Both the position numbers and the translations under genes were made by a program. Source: Pseudochelatococcus lubricantis (GTDB lineage Bacteria > Pseudomonadota > Alphaproteobacteria > Rhizobiales > Beijerinckiaceae). Taken from it: DNA of 64,000 nucleotides. This document shows positions 52,543-61,388 of the stretch, in pieces. The notes below the pieces were generated by a model that was given only the letters and a program-made list of their open reading frames with translations, ran no database searches and had not been told where the DNA came from. The first letter of the stretch is position 1. Each line of letters starts with the position of its first letter. The DNA lies in the NCBI RefSeq assembly GCF_042432495.1, contig NZ_JBHLXC010000012.1, positions 1-64,000 of the forward strand, given 5' to 3'.

Positions 52543-53793
52543 TCATATTTTCACCATCATGCCGTCGGCCAGCGAAAGCCTGTAGGCTCGCAGGGCCGGA
52601 AGCAGGCTGACCAGCGTGGCCGCACCCACGACACCGAGCAACACCAGAACTTCGCGCACGCCGGGCGGCTCCAGCGGTAGCCAGAGGCCGAAGGCCGCGT
52701 CGATCCACGGCTGTGCCACGGCCAGCGCGGCGTAAAGCAGGGCTGCGCCCAGCATGGCGCCGATGGCCGCCATCAGAGCCGCTTCCAGCACGAAAAGCCC
52801 GAGGATCGTCGCGGGACGCGCCCCCATGGCGCGGAAGATCGCCATCTCGCGCCGCCGCTCGTTGAGGCTCGCGAAGATCATCGCCATCATGCCGATCAAC
52901 GCGGTGATGACCACCATGGCGGATACGCCGACCAGCGCCGTCTCCGCCACGCCGACGATCTGCCAGAGTTCCTGCAGCGCCAGCCCCGGCAGCACGGCGA
53001 GCAACGGTTCCTCGGGATACTGATTGATCCAGCGCTGGAGCTGGAAAACCTGCAGCCGCGACCGCACGCCGACCATGGCGGCCGTGATGGCGGTAGGCGT
53101 CAGATCCATCTGCCGGATCGCCTCCACCGGCGTCGTCTGGCCGGGTATCTTCGCGCCGCTCTTCCAGTCCACGTGGATGGCCTCGATCGCCTCCAGGCCG
53201 ACGATCACGGTGCGGTCGACAGGCGTGCCGGTCTTCGCCAGAACGCCGGCAACGCGGAAGGGCTGGTCCGCATGCTCCGAGAAGGAGGCGAGGCCATGCG
53301 CGACGACGATCGGATCGCCGACCGAATAGCCGAGCGTCGCCGCGACGTCGGCGCCGACCACGGCGTCGTAAAGATCGTCGAGCCCCCGCCCCTGCGCGAA
53401 GGCGAGCGAGCGGCCGCCGCGATACTTGTAGCGCACGAAGAACTCCGCCGTCGTGCCCATGACGCGGAACTGGCGATGGCTGTCGCCGAGCGAGATCGGC
53501 ACGATCCACGCCACCTCCGGCCGGGCAGCGATGTCCCGGTAGCTCTTCCACGTCACGTTGTTGGTGGCGTTGCCGATACGGAAGACGGAGTAGAGCAGGA
53601 GCTGGACCGAACCCGAGCGCGCGCCCACGATGAGATCGGTGTCCGAGATCGTATCGGCGAAGCTCGCCCGCGCGCCCGTGCGCACCTTCTCGACGCCGAG
53701 AAACAGGGCAACCGACAGCGCGATGGCGAGGATCGTCATGCCGACGGTGAGCGAGCGGGCAAGAAGCGAGGCAAAGGCAAGGCGCAGGATCAT
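52543..53793 (-). CDS. MacB/LolE-type ABC permease of the Zrg-like system
   Basis: The 416-residue protein has one N-terminal membrane segment (LTVGMTILAIALSVALFLGV), a ~250-residue periplasmic MacB-like domain (ISDTDLIVGARSGSVQLLLY) and three C-terminal segments with ERRREMAIFRAMGARPATIL, the FtsX/MacB hallmark. It pairs with the ATPase that overlaps its start by four bases (53790-53793). FtsX-type transporters extract or move periplasmic cargo rather than import small solutes in the usual way. ZrgA-linked operons in Vibrio have the same arrangement. Confidence 0.85.
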   Translation of the reverse strand: MILRLAFASLLARSLTVGMTILAIALSVALFLGVEKVRTGARASFADTISDTDLIVGARSGSVQLLLYSVFRIGNATNNVTWKSYRDIAARPEVAWIVPISLGDSHRQFRVMGTTAEFFVRYKYRGGRSLAFAQGRGLDDLYDAVVGADVAATLGYSVGDPIVVAHGLASFSEHADQPFRVAGVLAKTGTPVDRTVIVGLEAIEAIHVDWKSGAKIPGQTTPVEAIRQMDLTPTAITAAMVGVRSRLQVFQLQRWINQYPEEPLLAVLPGLALQELWQIVGVAETALVGVSAMVVITALIGMMAMIFASLNERRREMAIFRAMGARPATILGLFVLEAALMAAIGAMLGAALLYAALAVAQPWIDAAFGLWLPLEPPGVREVLVLLGVVGAATLVSLLPALRAYRLSLADGMMVKI

Positions 53794-54491
53794 GCCGCCA
53801 TCCTCCCCGTCGTGGCGATGCCGGACAGGTCCAGGACGCGGTCGAAGCGCGCGCCCAGCCGCTCGTCGTGGCTGACCATCAGCAGGGAGGTGCCGCCCTC
53901 CCGGCACCGGGCGAAGAGCAGGTCGAGGAAGGCGTTCTGCGTGCCGGCGTCCAGCGCCGACGTCGGCTCGTCCGCCACGATCAGCGGCGGACGCCCGATC
54001 AGCGCCCGCGCGACCGCGACGCGCTGCTGCTGGCCGACGCTGAGCCGCCCGGCCGGTACCGTGAGCAATTCGGTGGCGAGGCCGAGCGCCGCGCACAGCC
54101 GCGTCGCCTCTGCCCCCGCGTCGCCCGCCCGTGCGCACCGCCCGGGCGCGAAGCGCAAAGGCAGCAGGATGTTGTCCCGCACCGTCGCATAGGGCAGCAG
54201 GTTGAACTGTTGGAAGATGACGCCTATCTGCTCCGCGCGGAAACGGTCCCGCGCGCCCGGTGCGAGCGACGCGAGATCGGTGCCGCAAACCCGGACGCTG
54301 CCGGCCTCCGCCACCACGATCCCGCAGATGAGGGAGAGCAGCGTGGACTTGCCCGAGCCGCTCTCGCCCAGCAGCAGCACGGTCTCGCCCCCGTTCACGG
54401 CGAAACGGGACACGTTGAGGCTGAAGGACGCCCGGCCCGGCCAGCGAAACCGGACATCCTCAAGAACGAGTATCCTGTCCGTACCGGTCAA
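53790..54491 (-). CDS. ABC ATPase of the Zrg-like system (LolD/MacB type)
   Basis: The 233-residue ATPase has Walker A GESGSGKST near residue 39, Q-loop VIFQQFNLLPYATV, signature LSVGQQQRVAVARALIG (LSVGQ instead of LSGGQ) and Walker B LIVADEPTSALD. This is the MacB/LolD class that teams with FtsX-type permeases. Its stop overlaps the permease start, and its start is two bases after the ZrgA-like stop. All four genes, 52025-55093, read as one operon. Confidence 0.9.
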   Translation of the reverse strand: MTGTDRILVLEDVRFRWPGRASFSLNVSRFAVNGGETVLLLGESGSGKSTLLSLICGIVVAEAGSVRVCGTDLASLAPGARDRFRAEQIGVIFQQFNLLPYATVRDNILLPLRFAPGRCARAGDAGAEATRLCAALGLATELLTVPAGRLSVGQQQRVAVARALIGRPPLIVADEPTSALDAGTQNAFLDLLFARCREGGTSLLMVSHDERLGARFDRVLDLSGIATTGRMAA

Positions 54492-54493
54492 GA

Positions 54494-55093
54494 TCAGAGC
54501 TGCCCCTTGAGATCGAGAACCGGCGCATCGCGCCCCACCTCGAAGCTCTTCGCCCCCTTTTCCGAGATCAACCGGATTTCAAGCTCGCGCGCATTCGGGA
54601 AAAGCTTGAAGTAGGCGAACTCGATGCCCGTGAGCGCCGCGGGGCTGGCACACGTCAGCACGTAATTCGCACGGAACTCCGTGTGCTGCGCCTCATGCCC
54701 GTGATCGGCGTGCTTCTCGCCCTCATGGGGCTTGTCCTCATGGGCCTTGTCGTCGTGGGCCTCGTGTTCGTGCTCTTCCTCGTCCACGAGCCGCGCGGCC
54801 GCTTCCGTCACCACACATTGCGCGCCGCCGGGCAGCACGAAAAGCTCCAGCGGCTTCTCCAGAACGGCAATCGCCTGGTCCAGCGCGGCGCGGTCCCCGG
54901 CGCTGCTGGCGGCATGCTCGAAACCGACGATATCCGCGCCCGGGGCCTCAAGCCCGATGGCGATCCGGCTGCCTTCGACGGCAATCTCAAGCCGGCCTAC
55001 GCCGTGCTCATGCGCGCCGAGTTCGCGATGCTCCTGCGCCAGCGCGGGGGAGACGGCAACCGTGGCGAGAAGCGCGATTGCAAGGCGTTTCAT
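54494..55093 (-). CDS. zrgA: ZrgA-like DUF2796 zinc-uptake protein
   Basis: The 199-residue protein has a signal peptide (MKRLAIALLATVAVSPALAQ) and opens with EHRELGAHEHGVGRLEIAVE, the DUF2796 hallmark. A central stretch of 35 residues with about ten His among Asp, Glu and Lys probably captures Zn2+. The C-terminal LTGIEFAYFKLFPNARELEI completes the family. ZrgA of Vibrio cholerae was found as a zinc-regulated gene, with ZrgB-E as its partners. Here the ATPase and permease follow directly. A Zur-like box lies ~180 bp upstream. The start is ATG 55093. Confidence 0.85.
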   Translation of the reverse strand: MKRLAIALLATVAVSPALAQEHRELGAHEHGVGRLEIAVEGSRIAIGLEAPGADIVGFEHAASSAGDRAALDQAIAVLEKPLELFVLPGGAQCVVTEAAARLVDEEEHEHEAHDDKAHEDKPHEGEKHADHGHEAQHTEFRANYVLTCASPAALTGIEFAYFKLFPNARELEIRLISEKGAKSFEVGRDAPVLDLKGQL

Positions 55094-55275
55094 GGAAATT
55101 CCTTTTCCGGTTACTGCGGTTTCCCTGAGGTAATTCATGGATCCGGGTCCTCGATGGCGGAAAGCGGCAGACGCCGCGCAGGAACGTCGTCTTGCGCGGA
55201 CCGGTATCGATCACGACGCTTCCGGGCGGTTTGGCATCTGTTGCATACGTTACGTTATTATGTTTTAGCCAAGTT

Positions 55276-55292
55276 ACGTTATATGATAACGT
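55276..55292. promoter_or_regulatory. Zur-like box upstream of the zinc operon
   Basis: ACGTTATATGATAACGT is a perfect 7-3-7 palindrome containing GTTATATGATAAC, close to the alphaproteobacterial Zur element GTTATA-N-TATAAC. It lies between the zrgA-like start and the end of the MocR gene. A weaker relative, ACGTTATTATGTT, occurs at 55252-55264. Either could repress the operon when zinc is sufficient. Confidence 0.7.
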
Positions 55293-55300
55293 CATACTTT

Positions 55301-56704
55301 TTATGACACGGCGAGCGCACGCGCCAGAACGTCGAACAAGCGCGCGTCCGTGGACTGCGCGACGTTGAAGCGCAGAAAACCGCTCGCCGTCCGCGACTGG
55401 CTGAAAGCATTGCCAGGGGCGAGCACCACGCCCTCCTTGAGGCAGGTGCGCGCGATTGCTGCGGCATCGATACCGTCCGGCAGCCGACACCAGAGGAACA
55501 TGCCCGCCTTCGGCACGATCCACGGCGTGATGCCGATGGCGCCGAGGCGGGCAACCGTCGTTTCCATCGCGCCCGCCAGCCGCGCGCGCACCGTTTCCAG
55601 GTGCTTGCGGTAGCCTCCGTCCGTCAGCGCCGCGAGCAGGATGCCGGCCGCCAGCCGCCCTCCCCCGAAACTGGTCGCGATCTTGATGTCCGCAAGGCTT
55701 TCGATCCACTCAGGCCGCGCCGCGATATAGCCGCAGCGCACCGACGCCGAAAGCGTCTTGGAGAAGCTGCCGATATGGACGACGCGCGCGAGCCCGTCGA
55801 AGGCGGCCAGTCGCGGCGCCGGCGTCAGCTCGAAATCGGCGAAGATGTCGTCTTCGACGATCACGAGGTTCGAGCGCTCGGCGAGCTTCAGCAGCCTGTG
55901 GGCCGTCACCGGCGAAAGAACCGCGCCGGTCGGGTTGTGGATCGCCGAATTGGTGATGTAGAGGCGGGGCGCATGCGCCTGAACGGCCTCGGTGAATGCC
56001 TCGATGTCCGGCCCGTTCGGCGTGTAGGGCACACCCACGGCCTTCGCGCGGTGCGCCTTGAGCAAGGCGTGGAAGTTGAAGTAACAGGGGTCGTCCACGA
56101 TCACAGCATCGCCCGGCTCCAGCAGGAAGCGGCAGATCAGGTCGATGGCCTGCGTGCCGGATTCGGTGAGCATGATCTGCTGCGGCGCGGCCTCTATGCC
56201 GCTGGCCGCCATGCGCCGCGCGAGGACCCCGCGCAGCGCCGGCAGGCCGAGCGGTGTCGCATAGTCCGCGAGTTCCCCGTTGCCGGCCCGCGCCAGCGCA
56301 CGCAACGCCCGGCGCATCCCGGCCTCGTGCATCCATGAGGCGGGCAGCCAGCCGCATCCGGGCTTGAGCACGCCGTCGTCCGCCTCCAGCGACTGGCGCG
56401 ATATCCACAGCGGGTCGACCTCCCGGTCGAGCTTCGGCTCGATTTCCGCCAGCGAGAATGGCGCGAGCGGACCCGAGACGTAGAAACCGGAGCCCGGCTG
56501 CGAGCGGATGATGCCCTCCGCCACCAGCCGCTCATAGGCCTCGACCACGGTCGAGACGGAAACCTTCATGGCCCGCGCCTGCAGCCGCACGGACGGCAAC
56601 CGCGCCCCCGTCAGCAGGGAGCGCGCGGCGATCCGCGAGCGGATTACCGCCATGACGGCCTCAATGCGCGTTCCCGTGCGTGACTCCTCCGGTTGCTCGT
56701 CCAT
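55301..56704 (-). CDS. MocR-family regulator (GntR HTH plus aminotransferase domain)
   Basis: The 467-residue protein has an N-terminal winged HTH (RSLLTGARLPSVRLQARAMK, then VSVSTVVEAYERLVAEGIIR) and a fold-I aminotransferase domain. The PLP lysine is in VVHIGSFSKTLSASVRCGYI, and pyridoxal contacts lie in LYITNSAIHNPTGAVLS and DPCYFNFHAL. MocR proteins sense PLP-bound amino compounds. It is divergent from an EamA exporter with an inverted repeat between, so it probably controls that exporter. ATG 56704 follows AGGAGG by nine bases. Confidence 0.92.
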   Translation of the reverse strand: MDEQPEESRTGTRIEAVMAVIRSRIAARSLLTGARLPSVRLQARAMKVSVSTVVEAYERLVAEGIIRSQPGSGFYVSGPLAPFSLAEIEPKLDREVDPLWISRQSLEADDGVLKPGCGWLPASWMHEAGMRRALRALARAGNGELADYATPLGLPALRGVLARRMAASGIEAAPQQIMLTESGTQAIDLICRFLLEPGDAVIVDDPCYFNFHALLKAHRAKAVGVPYTPNGPDIEAFTEAVQAHAPRLYITNSAIHNPTGAVLSPVTAHRLLKLAERSNLVIVEDDIFADFELTPAPRLAAFDGLARVVHIGSFSKTLSASVRCGYIAARPEWIESLADIKIATSFGGGRLAAGILLAALTDGGYRKHLETVRARLAGAMETTVARLGAIGITPWIVPKAGMFLWCRLPDGIDAAAIARTCLKEGVVLAPGNAFSQSRTASGFLRFNVAQSTDARLFDVLARALAVS

Positions 56705-56726
56705 CTGTAATGCCCTCCTGACCATA

Positions 56727-56754
56727 ACAGTTCGGTGTGATTGTATTGAACTGT
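56727..56754. promoter_or_regulatory. Inverted repeat ACAGTTC-N14-GAACTGT between mocR and eamA
   Basis: ACAGTTC (56727-56733) and GAACTGT (56748-56754) form a 7-14-7 inverted repeat in the 107-bp divergent promoter region. It is the natural operator candidate for the MocR regulator. Confidence 0.6.
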
Positions 56755-56811
56755 CTCTGGCAAGTCGATGCCGTCGTGCTTTTCTGGCGCGGGAAACGAA
56801 CGGAGCATACG

Positions 56812-57675
56812 ATGGACAGGACGGCCAGCGGCTGGATAAGCGGATTTATCGGGATGGCGATTTTCTCCGGCTCGCTGCCGGCAACGCGCGCGGCGGTGAC
56901 GGGTTTCGACCCGGTCTTCCTCACCGTGGCGCGGGCCGCCATTGCCGGCATGCTGGGGCTCGGGCTGCTTTTCGTCTTCCGGCAGAAAAGCCCGGAGCGG
57001 CGGGACCTGCTGCCACTCGCGGTCATCGCGCTCGGCGTGGTCGTGGGCTTTCCGCTACTGACGGCGCTCGCCCTGCAGCATATGTCCTCCGCCCATTCGG
57101 TGGTTTTCATCGGCCTGCTGCCGCTGTCCACCGCGATCTTCGGCGTGCTGCGGGGCGGCGAGCGCCCGCGCCCGGCCTTCTGGCTGTTTTCGCTCGCCGG
57201 CAGCGCACTTGTCGCCGGCTATGCCATGGCGCGGGGAACGGGCGCGGTTTCCGCCGGCGATCTGCTGATGCTCGCCGCCATCGTGATGTGCGGGCTCGGC
57301 TATGCGGAGGGCGGGCGCCTGTCACGCAGGCTTGGCGGCTGGCAGGTGATTTCCTGGGCGCTCGTGCTGTCGCTGCCGGTCATGCTGCCGCTCGCCGTTC
57401 TCACCATGCCGGGGTCGTTCGCGCAGGTGGGCGCGCCCGCGTGGACGGGGCTGGCCTACGTCTCGCTGTTCAGCATGCTGATCGGCTTCGTCTTCTGGTA
57501 TCGCGGGCTGGCGCTGGGCGGGATCGCCGCCGTCGGGCAGCTCCAGCTGCTCCAGCCGTTCCTCGGCCTCGGCCTCGCGGCCATGTTGCTGCACGAGACC
57601 GTGAGCGGAGCGATGCTGGCCGTGACGCTCGGCGTGGTGGTGTGCGTCGCCGGTGCGCGGAAATTCTCCGCATAA
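56812..57675 (+). CDS. EamA/DMT-family transporter
   Basis: The 287-residue protein has about ten membrane helices arranged as two EamA repeats (GWISGFIGMAIFSGSLPATR and LAYVSLFSMLIGFVFWYRGL), ending GAMLAVTLGVVVCVAGARKF. DMT transporters of this kind export amino acids or metabolites. GGAG lies seven bases before ATG 56812; the frame to 56737 is unlikely. It is divergent from the MocR gene and probably its target. The cargo is unknown. Confidence 0.9.
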   Translation: MDRTASGWISGFIGMAIFSGSLPATRAAVTGFDPVFLTVARAAIAGMLGLGLLFVFRQKSPERRDLLPLAVIALGVVVGFPLLTALALQHMSSAHSVVFIGLLPLSTAIFGVLRGGERPRPAFWLFSLAGSALVAGYAMARGTGAVSAGDLLMLAAIVMCGLGYAEGGRLSRRLGGWQVISWALVLSLPVMLPLAVLTMPGSFAQVGAPAWTGLAYVSLFSMLIGFVFWYRGLALGGIAAVGQLQLLQPFLGLGLAAMLLHETVSGAMLAVTLGVVVCVAGARKFSA

Positions 57676-57682
57676 GAAACAT

Positions 57683-57713
57683 CACCCCGGAAACGGTGTC
57701 CGTTTCCGGGGTG
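57683..57713. terminator. Strong hairpin terminator between convergent eamA and glcB
   Basis: A 13-bp perfect stem (57683-57695 with 57701-57713) with a five-base loop lies between the two stops. T-runs are weak in both directions, but position and stability favour a shared bidirectional terminator. Confidence 0.7.
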
Positions 57714-57737
57714 AAAGGTCAATCGAAAGGCAGGCCC

Positions 57738-59909
57738 TTATCCGGCCCGCCGCGCCTTCAGCTCCAGCCGGCGGCGGTGGAGCACCGGCTCGGTGTAGCC
57801 GTTCGGCTGCACGCGGCCCGTCAGCACCAGATCGAGCGCGGCCTGGAAGGCGATCGAGTCGTCATAGTCCTTCGCCATCGGCGTGTAGAACGGATCGTCG
57901 GCGTTCTGACCGTCGACGACGATCGCCATGCGCCGGAAGGTCTCAAGCACCTGCTCCTCGCTGACGACATCGTGATACAGCCAGTTCGCGATGTGCTGGG
58001 CGGAAATGCGCAGCGTCGCCCGGTCTTCCATCAGGCCGACGTTGTTGATGTCCGGCACCTTGGAGCAGCCGATGCCCTGGTCCACCCAGCGGACGACGTA
58101 GCCGAGAATGCCCTGGGCGTTGTTGTCCAGCTCGCGCTGGATTTCCTCCGCCGTCCAGTTCGGACGCGGCACGACCGGCACGGACAGGATATCGGAAAGC
58201 TTGGCGCGCGGGCGGCTCTTGAGGCTTTCCTGAACGGCCGCCACATCGACCTTGTGGTAATGCGTCGCGTGCAGAGTAGCCGCGGTGGGCGACGGCACCC
58301 AGGCGGTGTTGGCGCCGGCCTTGGGATGGGCGATCTTCTGCTCCAGCATCGCGGCCATCAGGTCGGGCATGGCCCACATGCCCTTGCCGATCTGCGCATG
58401 GCCGGAGAGGCCGCACGCCAGCCCGACGTCGACATTCGCGTTCTCGTAGGCCGCGATCCACGTCGCCTGCTTCATGTCGCCCTTGCGGATCATGGGACCG
58501 GCCTCCATAGACGTATGGATCTCGTCGCCGGTGCGGTCGAGGAAGCCGGTGTTGATGAACACCACGCGCTCGCGCGCCTCGCGGATGCAGGCCTTGAGGT
58601 TGATGGTCGTGCGGCGTTCCTCGTCCATGATGCCCATCTTGAGCGTGTTGGCGGGCAGGCCGAGCACGTCTTCCACGCGCGCGAAGATTTCGGATGCGAA
58701 GGCGACCTCCTCCGGCCCGTGCATCTTCGGCTTCACCACGTACATGGAGCCGGCGCGCGAGTTCTGGCGGCGACCTTGCGGCCCGACATCGTGGATGGCG
58801 ATGAGCCCCGTCACCAGCGCATCGAGGATACCTTCCGGCACTTCACGGCCATCCTGGTCCAGCACGGCCGGGTTGGTCATCAGGTGGCCGACGTTGCGCA
58901 CCAGCATGAGCGAACGGCGCTTCAGCATGAAGCCGGAGCCGTCCGGCGCGTTGTATTCCGTATCCGGATTGAGGCGGCGGGTGAACGTCTTGCCGCCCTT
59001 GGCGACCTCTTCCGAAAGGTCGCCCTTCATCAGGCCCAGCCAGTTGCCGTAAACGACGACCTTGTCCTCGGCGTCGACAGCCGCGACGGAATCCTCGCAG
59101 TCCATGATCGTGGTGATAGCCGATTCCAGCCAGACATCGGAAATCTTCGCCGGGTCGTCCTTGCCGATGAGCGTCGTGGCGTCGATCAGGATTTCGATAT
59201 GCAGGCCGTGCCTGGCGAGAAGCAGACGGGTCGGCGACGAGGCTTCACCGAGATAGCCGGCGAACTGCGCGGGCTCGGCGAGGTCCACGGTGCGCCCGTC
59301 CTGCAGCGCGACGGCCAGCTTGCCGCCGGCCACGGAGAACGAGGCGGCCGCGGTCCAGCTCGCGCCGGCGAGCGGCACCGACTGATCGAGGAAATCGCGC
59401 ACCCAGGCAATGACCTTCGCGCCGCGCACGGGATTATAGCCCGCGCCCTTTTCCGCGCCGTCCGTCTCCGGAATGGCGTCGGTGCCATAGAGCGCATCGT
59501 AGAGCGAACCCCAGCGGGCGTTGGCGGCGTTGAGCGCATAGCGGGCGTTCATGACCGGGACGACGAGCTGCGGCCCCGCGATCTCGGCGATCTCGGGATC
59601 GACGTTGCCGGTCGAAACCGCGAAGTCCGGCCCTTCCGGCAGCAGGTAACCGATCTCGCGCAGGAAAGCCTCGTAGGCGTCCTGATCGGTGGGCGCGCCG
59701 TTCTTGCGATACCAGTCGTCGATCTGCGCCTGAAGGGCATCGCGCCTGGCAAGCAGTTCGCGGTTCTTCGGTGCGAGATCGTGAACGATCTGCGAGAAGC
59801 CGGAGAAGAAGCGATCCGCATCGACGCCGGTGCCGGGAAGTGCCTCCTTCACCAGAAAGTCGTGGAGCTTCTCGTCTATCGCCAAACCGTAACGATCTAT
59901 CCTAGCCAT
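57738..59909 (-). CDS. glcB: Malate synthase G
   Basis: The 723-residue enzyme condenses glyoxylate with acetyl-CoA to malate, in the glyoxylate bypass or glycolate use. E. coli GlcB is also 723 residues. Visible family motifs are KMHGPEEVAFASEIFARVED, the catalytic Arg in MGIMDEERRTTINLK, then RVVFINTGFLDRTGDEIHTS carrying the magnesium ligands, and the C-terminal QGIGCSKVPDINNVGLMEDR. The start ATG 59909 follows GGAGGCAAGG; the open frame to 60095 has no site. No isocitrate lyase or glc regulator is in the window. Confidence 0.96.
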   Translation of the reverse strand: MARIDRYGLAIDEKLHDFLVKEALPGTGVDADRFFSGFSQIVHDLAPKNRELLARRDALQAQIDDWYRKNGAPTDQDAYEAFLREIGYLLPEGPDFAVSTGNVDPEIAEIAGPQLVVPVMNARYALNAANARWGSLYDALYGTDAIPETDGAEKGAGYNPVRGAKVIAWVRDFLDQSVPLAGASWTAAASFSVAGGKLAVALQDGRTVDLAEPAQFAGYLGEASSPTRLLLARHGLHIEILIDATTLIGKDDPAKISDVWLESAITTIMDCEDSVAAVDAEDKVVVYGNWLGLMKGDLSEEVAKGGKTFTRRLNPDTEYNAPDGSGFMLKRRSLMLVRNVGHLMTNPAVLDQDGREVPEGILDALVTGLIAIHDVGPQGRRQNSRAGSMYVVKPKMHGPEEVAFASEIFARVEDVLGLPANTLKMGIMDEERRTTINLKACIREARERVVFINTGFLDRTGDEIHTSMEAGPMIRKGDMKQATWIAAYENANVDVGLACGLSGHAQIGKGMWAMPDLMAAMLEQKIAHPKAGANTAWVPSPTAATLHATHYHKVDVAAVQESLKSRPRAKLSDILSVPVVPRPNWTAEEIQRELDNNAQGILGYVVRWVDQGIGCSKVPDINNVGLMEDRATLRISAQHIANWLYHDVVSEEQVLETFRRMAIVVDGQNADDPFYTPMAKDYDDSIAFQAALDLVLTGRVQPNGYTEPVLHRRRLELKARRAG

Positions 59910-60235
59910 CCTTGCCTCCGGATTCTTATGCCTGGAAAGATATCTCCCCCGCGCCGGGATGAATAGCAACTGGCACAAATGTGAAATGACTTGTGCCTGG
60001 CGCGAAACAATAGGAACAAAATCAAACGGCGAAACAGTGCATCGGCCGGGCGCGACATGCGGTAAGAAACTCCGCGCGCCTCGTGGGCCGGTCACCCGTC
60101 TACCATCAAATCCGGCGGACGAACAGCCGGTGACGGCCTGTCATTCGCGATACGAATCGTGAAATGCAGCGCCGTTCCTGCTATGGTCCTCACGCGATGT
60201 TCACCGGAACGGGAAAGCGTGACCCGGATGGGACG
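59910..60235. other. Divergent region between glcB and dinB
   Basis: No supported gene. It should hold both promoters. I looked for a GTTC-N7-GTTC LexA element before dinB and did not find one; GTTCACCGGAAC (60197-60208) is palindromic but has the wrong spacing. Confidence 0.45.
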
Positions 60236-61351
60236 ATGACCGGCAACGACGCCGACAGCTGCGAAGCCCCGGACGTGCTGCGGCGCATCGTCCATATCGA
60301 CATGGATGCGTTCTATGCGTCGGTCGAGCAGCGCGACAATCCCGACTTGCGCGGCAGGCCAGTCGCGGTCGGCGGCTCCCGCGAACGCGGCGTCGTCGCG
60401 GCGGCGAGCTATGAGGCGCGCCGGTTCGGCGTGCGCTCCGCCATGCCTTCCATCACCGCCAGGCGCAAGTGCCCGGACCTCATCTTCGTCCCGCCCCGCT
60501 TCGACACCTATCGCGCCATCTCGCTCCAGATCCGCCGGATATTCGCCGGATATACACCACTGATCGAGCCGCTGTCGCTGGACGAGGCCTATCTCGACGT
60601 CACCGAGAACCTGCGCGGCATTGCGAGTGCCACCGAAGTCGCGCAGCGCATCCGTGCCGAAATCAAGGCAGAAACCGCGCTCACCGCGTCCGCCGGGGTA
60701 TCCTACAACAAGTTTCTGGCCAAGCTGGCCTCAGACCAGAACAAGCCGGACGGCCTGTTCGTCATCACCCCGCGCATGGGCGCGGCCTTCGTCGAGGCGC
60801 TGCCGGTCGGCCGCTTCCACGGCATCGGCCCCGCGACGGCGGCGAAGATGAACCGGCTTGGCATCGCCACCGGCCTCGACCTGCGCACCCGCACCCTGCC
60901 GTTCCTGCAGGAGCACTTCGGCAAGGCCGGCACGTTCTACTACTGGATTTCCCGCGGCATCGACCGCCGCCCCGTCCAGCCGAACCGCATCCGCAAGTCC
61001 ATCGGCAACGAAGATACCTTCGACACCGACCTGTTCACGCCCGGCGAGGCGCGCGACGCGCTGCGGCCGCTGATCGAGAAGCTCTGGCGCCATTGCGAGG
61101 CCAATAACATCCGCGGCCGCACCATTACCCTCAAGGTGAAATACGCCGATTTCCAGCAGATCACCCGCAGCCACACGCTGCCCGCCGCCGTCGATACGCA
61201 GGTCACCATCTCGCAGACGGTCGACAGCCTGCTCGCCCCGCTGTTTCCCACACCCAAGGGCATCCGCCTGCTCGGCGTCACGCTGTCGTCGCTCGGGGAC
61301 GTACACGAGGCACCGGAGGCACCGCGCCAGTTGGCCCTGCCGATCTTCTGA
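60236..61351 (+). CDS. dinB: DNA polymerase IV
   Basis: The 371-residue Y-family polymerase carries the catalytic acids in IVHIDMDAFYASVEQRDNPD and LSLDEAYLDV, plus the palm/thumb segments AGVSYNKFLAKLASDQNKPD and GIGPATAAKMNRLGI. The C-terminal end QLALPIF is a beta-clamp-binding motif. It copies past lesions with low fidelity. ATG 60236 is one of three in-frame starts (60164, 60197, 60236); it leaves the normal length before the first motif. It stands alone, 37 bp before the convergent MFS gene. Confidence 0.94.
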   Translation: MTGNDADSCEAPDVLRRIVHIDMDAFYASVEQRDNPDLRGRPVAVGGSRERGVVAAASYEARRFGVRSAMPSITARRKCPDLIFVPPRFDTYRAISLQIRRIFAGYTPLIEPLSLDEAYLDVTENLRGIASATEVAQRIRAEIKAETALTASAGVSYNKFLAKLASDQNKPDGLFVITPRMGAAFVEALPVGRFHGIGPATAAKMNRLGIATGLDLRTRTLPFLQEHFGKAGTFYYWISRGIDRRPVQPNRIRKSIGNEDTFDTDLFTPGEARDALRPLIEKLWRHCEANNIRGRTITLKVKYADFQQITRSHTLPAAVDTQVTISQTVDSLLAPLFPTPKGIRLLGVTLSSLGDVHEAPEAPRQLALPIF

Positions 61352-61388
61352 ACGTTTCCGGCGTGAGCACCGTCAAACGGGCGTCAGT

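Noticed and set aside
56568..59966. 1132-codon open frame on the plus strand
   Set aside because: It is antisense to malate synthase G and also overlaps the EamA gene. Composition is Arg/His-rich and no domain is seen. It is a GC-rich shadow frame.
60164..60235. LexA/SOS box before dinB
   Set aside because: No GTTC-N7-GTTC or close variant was found; GTTCACCGGAAC is a palindrome with four-base spacing, unlike the alphaproteobacterial element.
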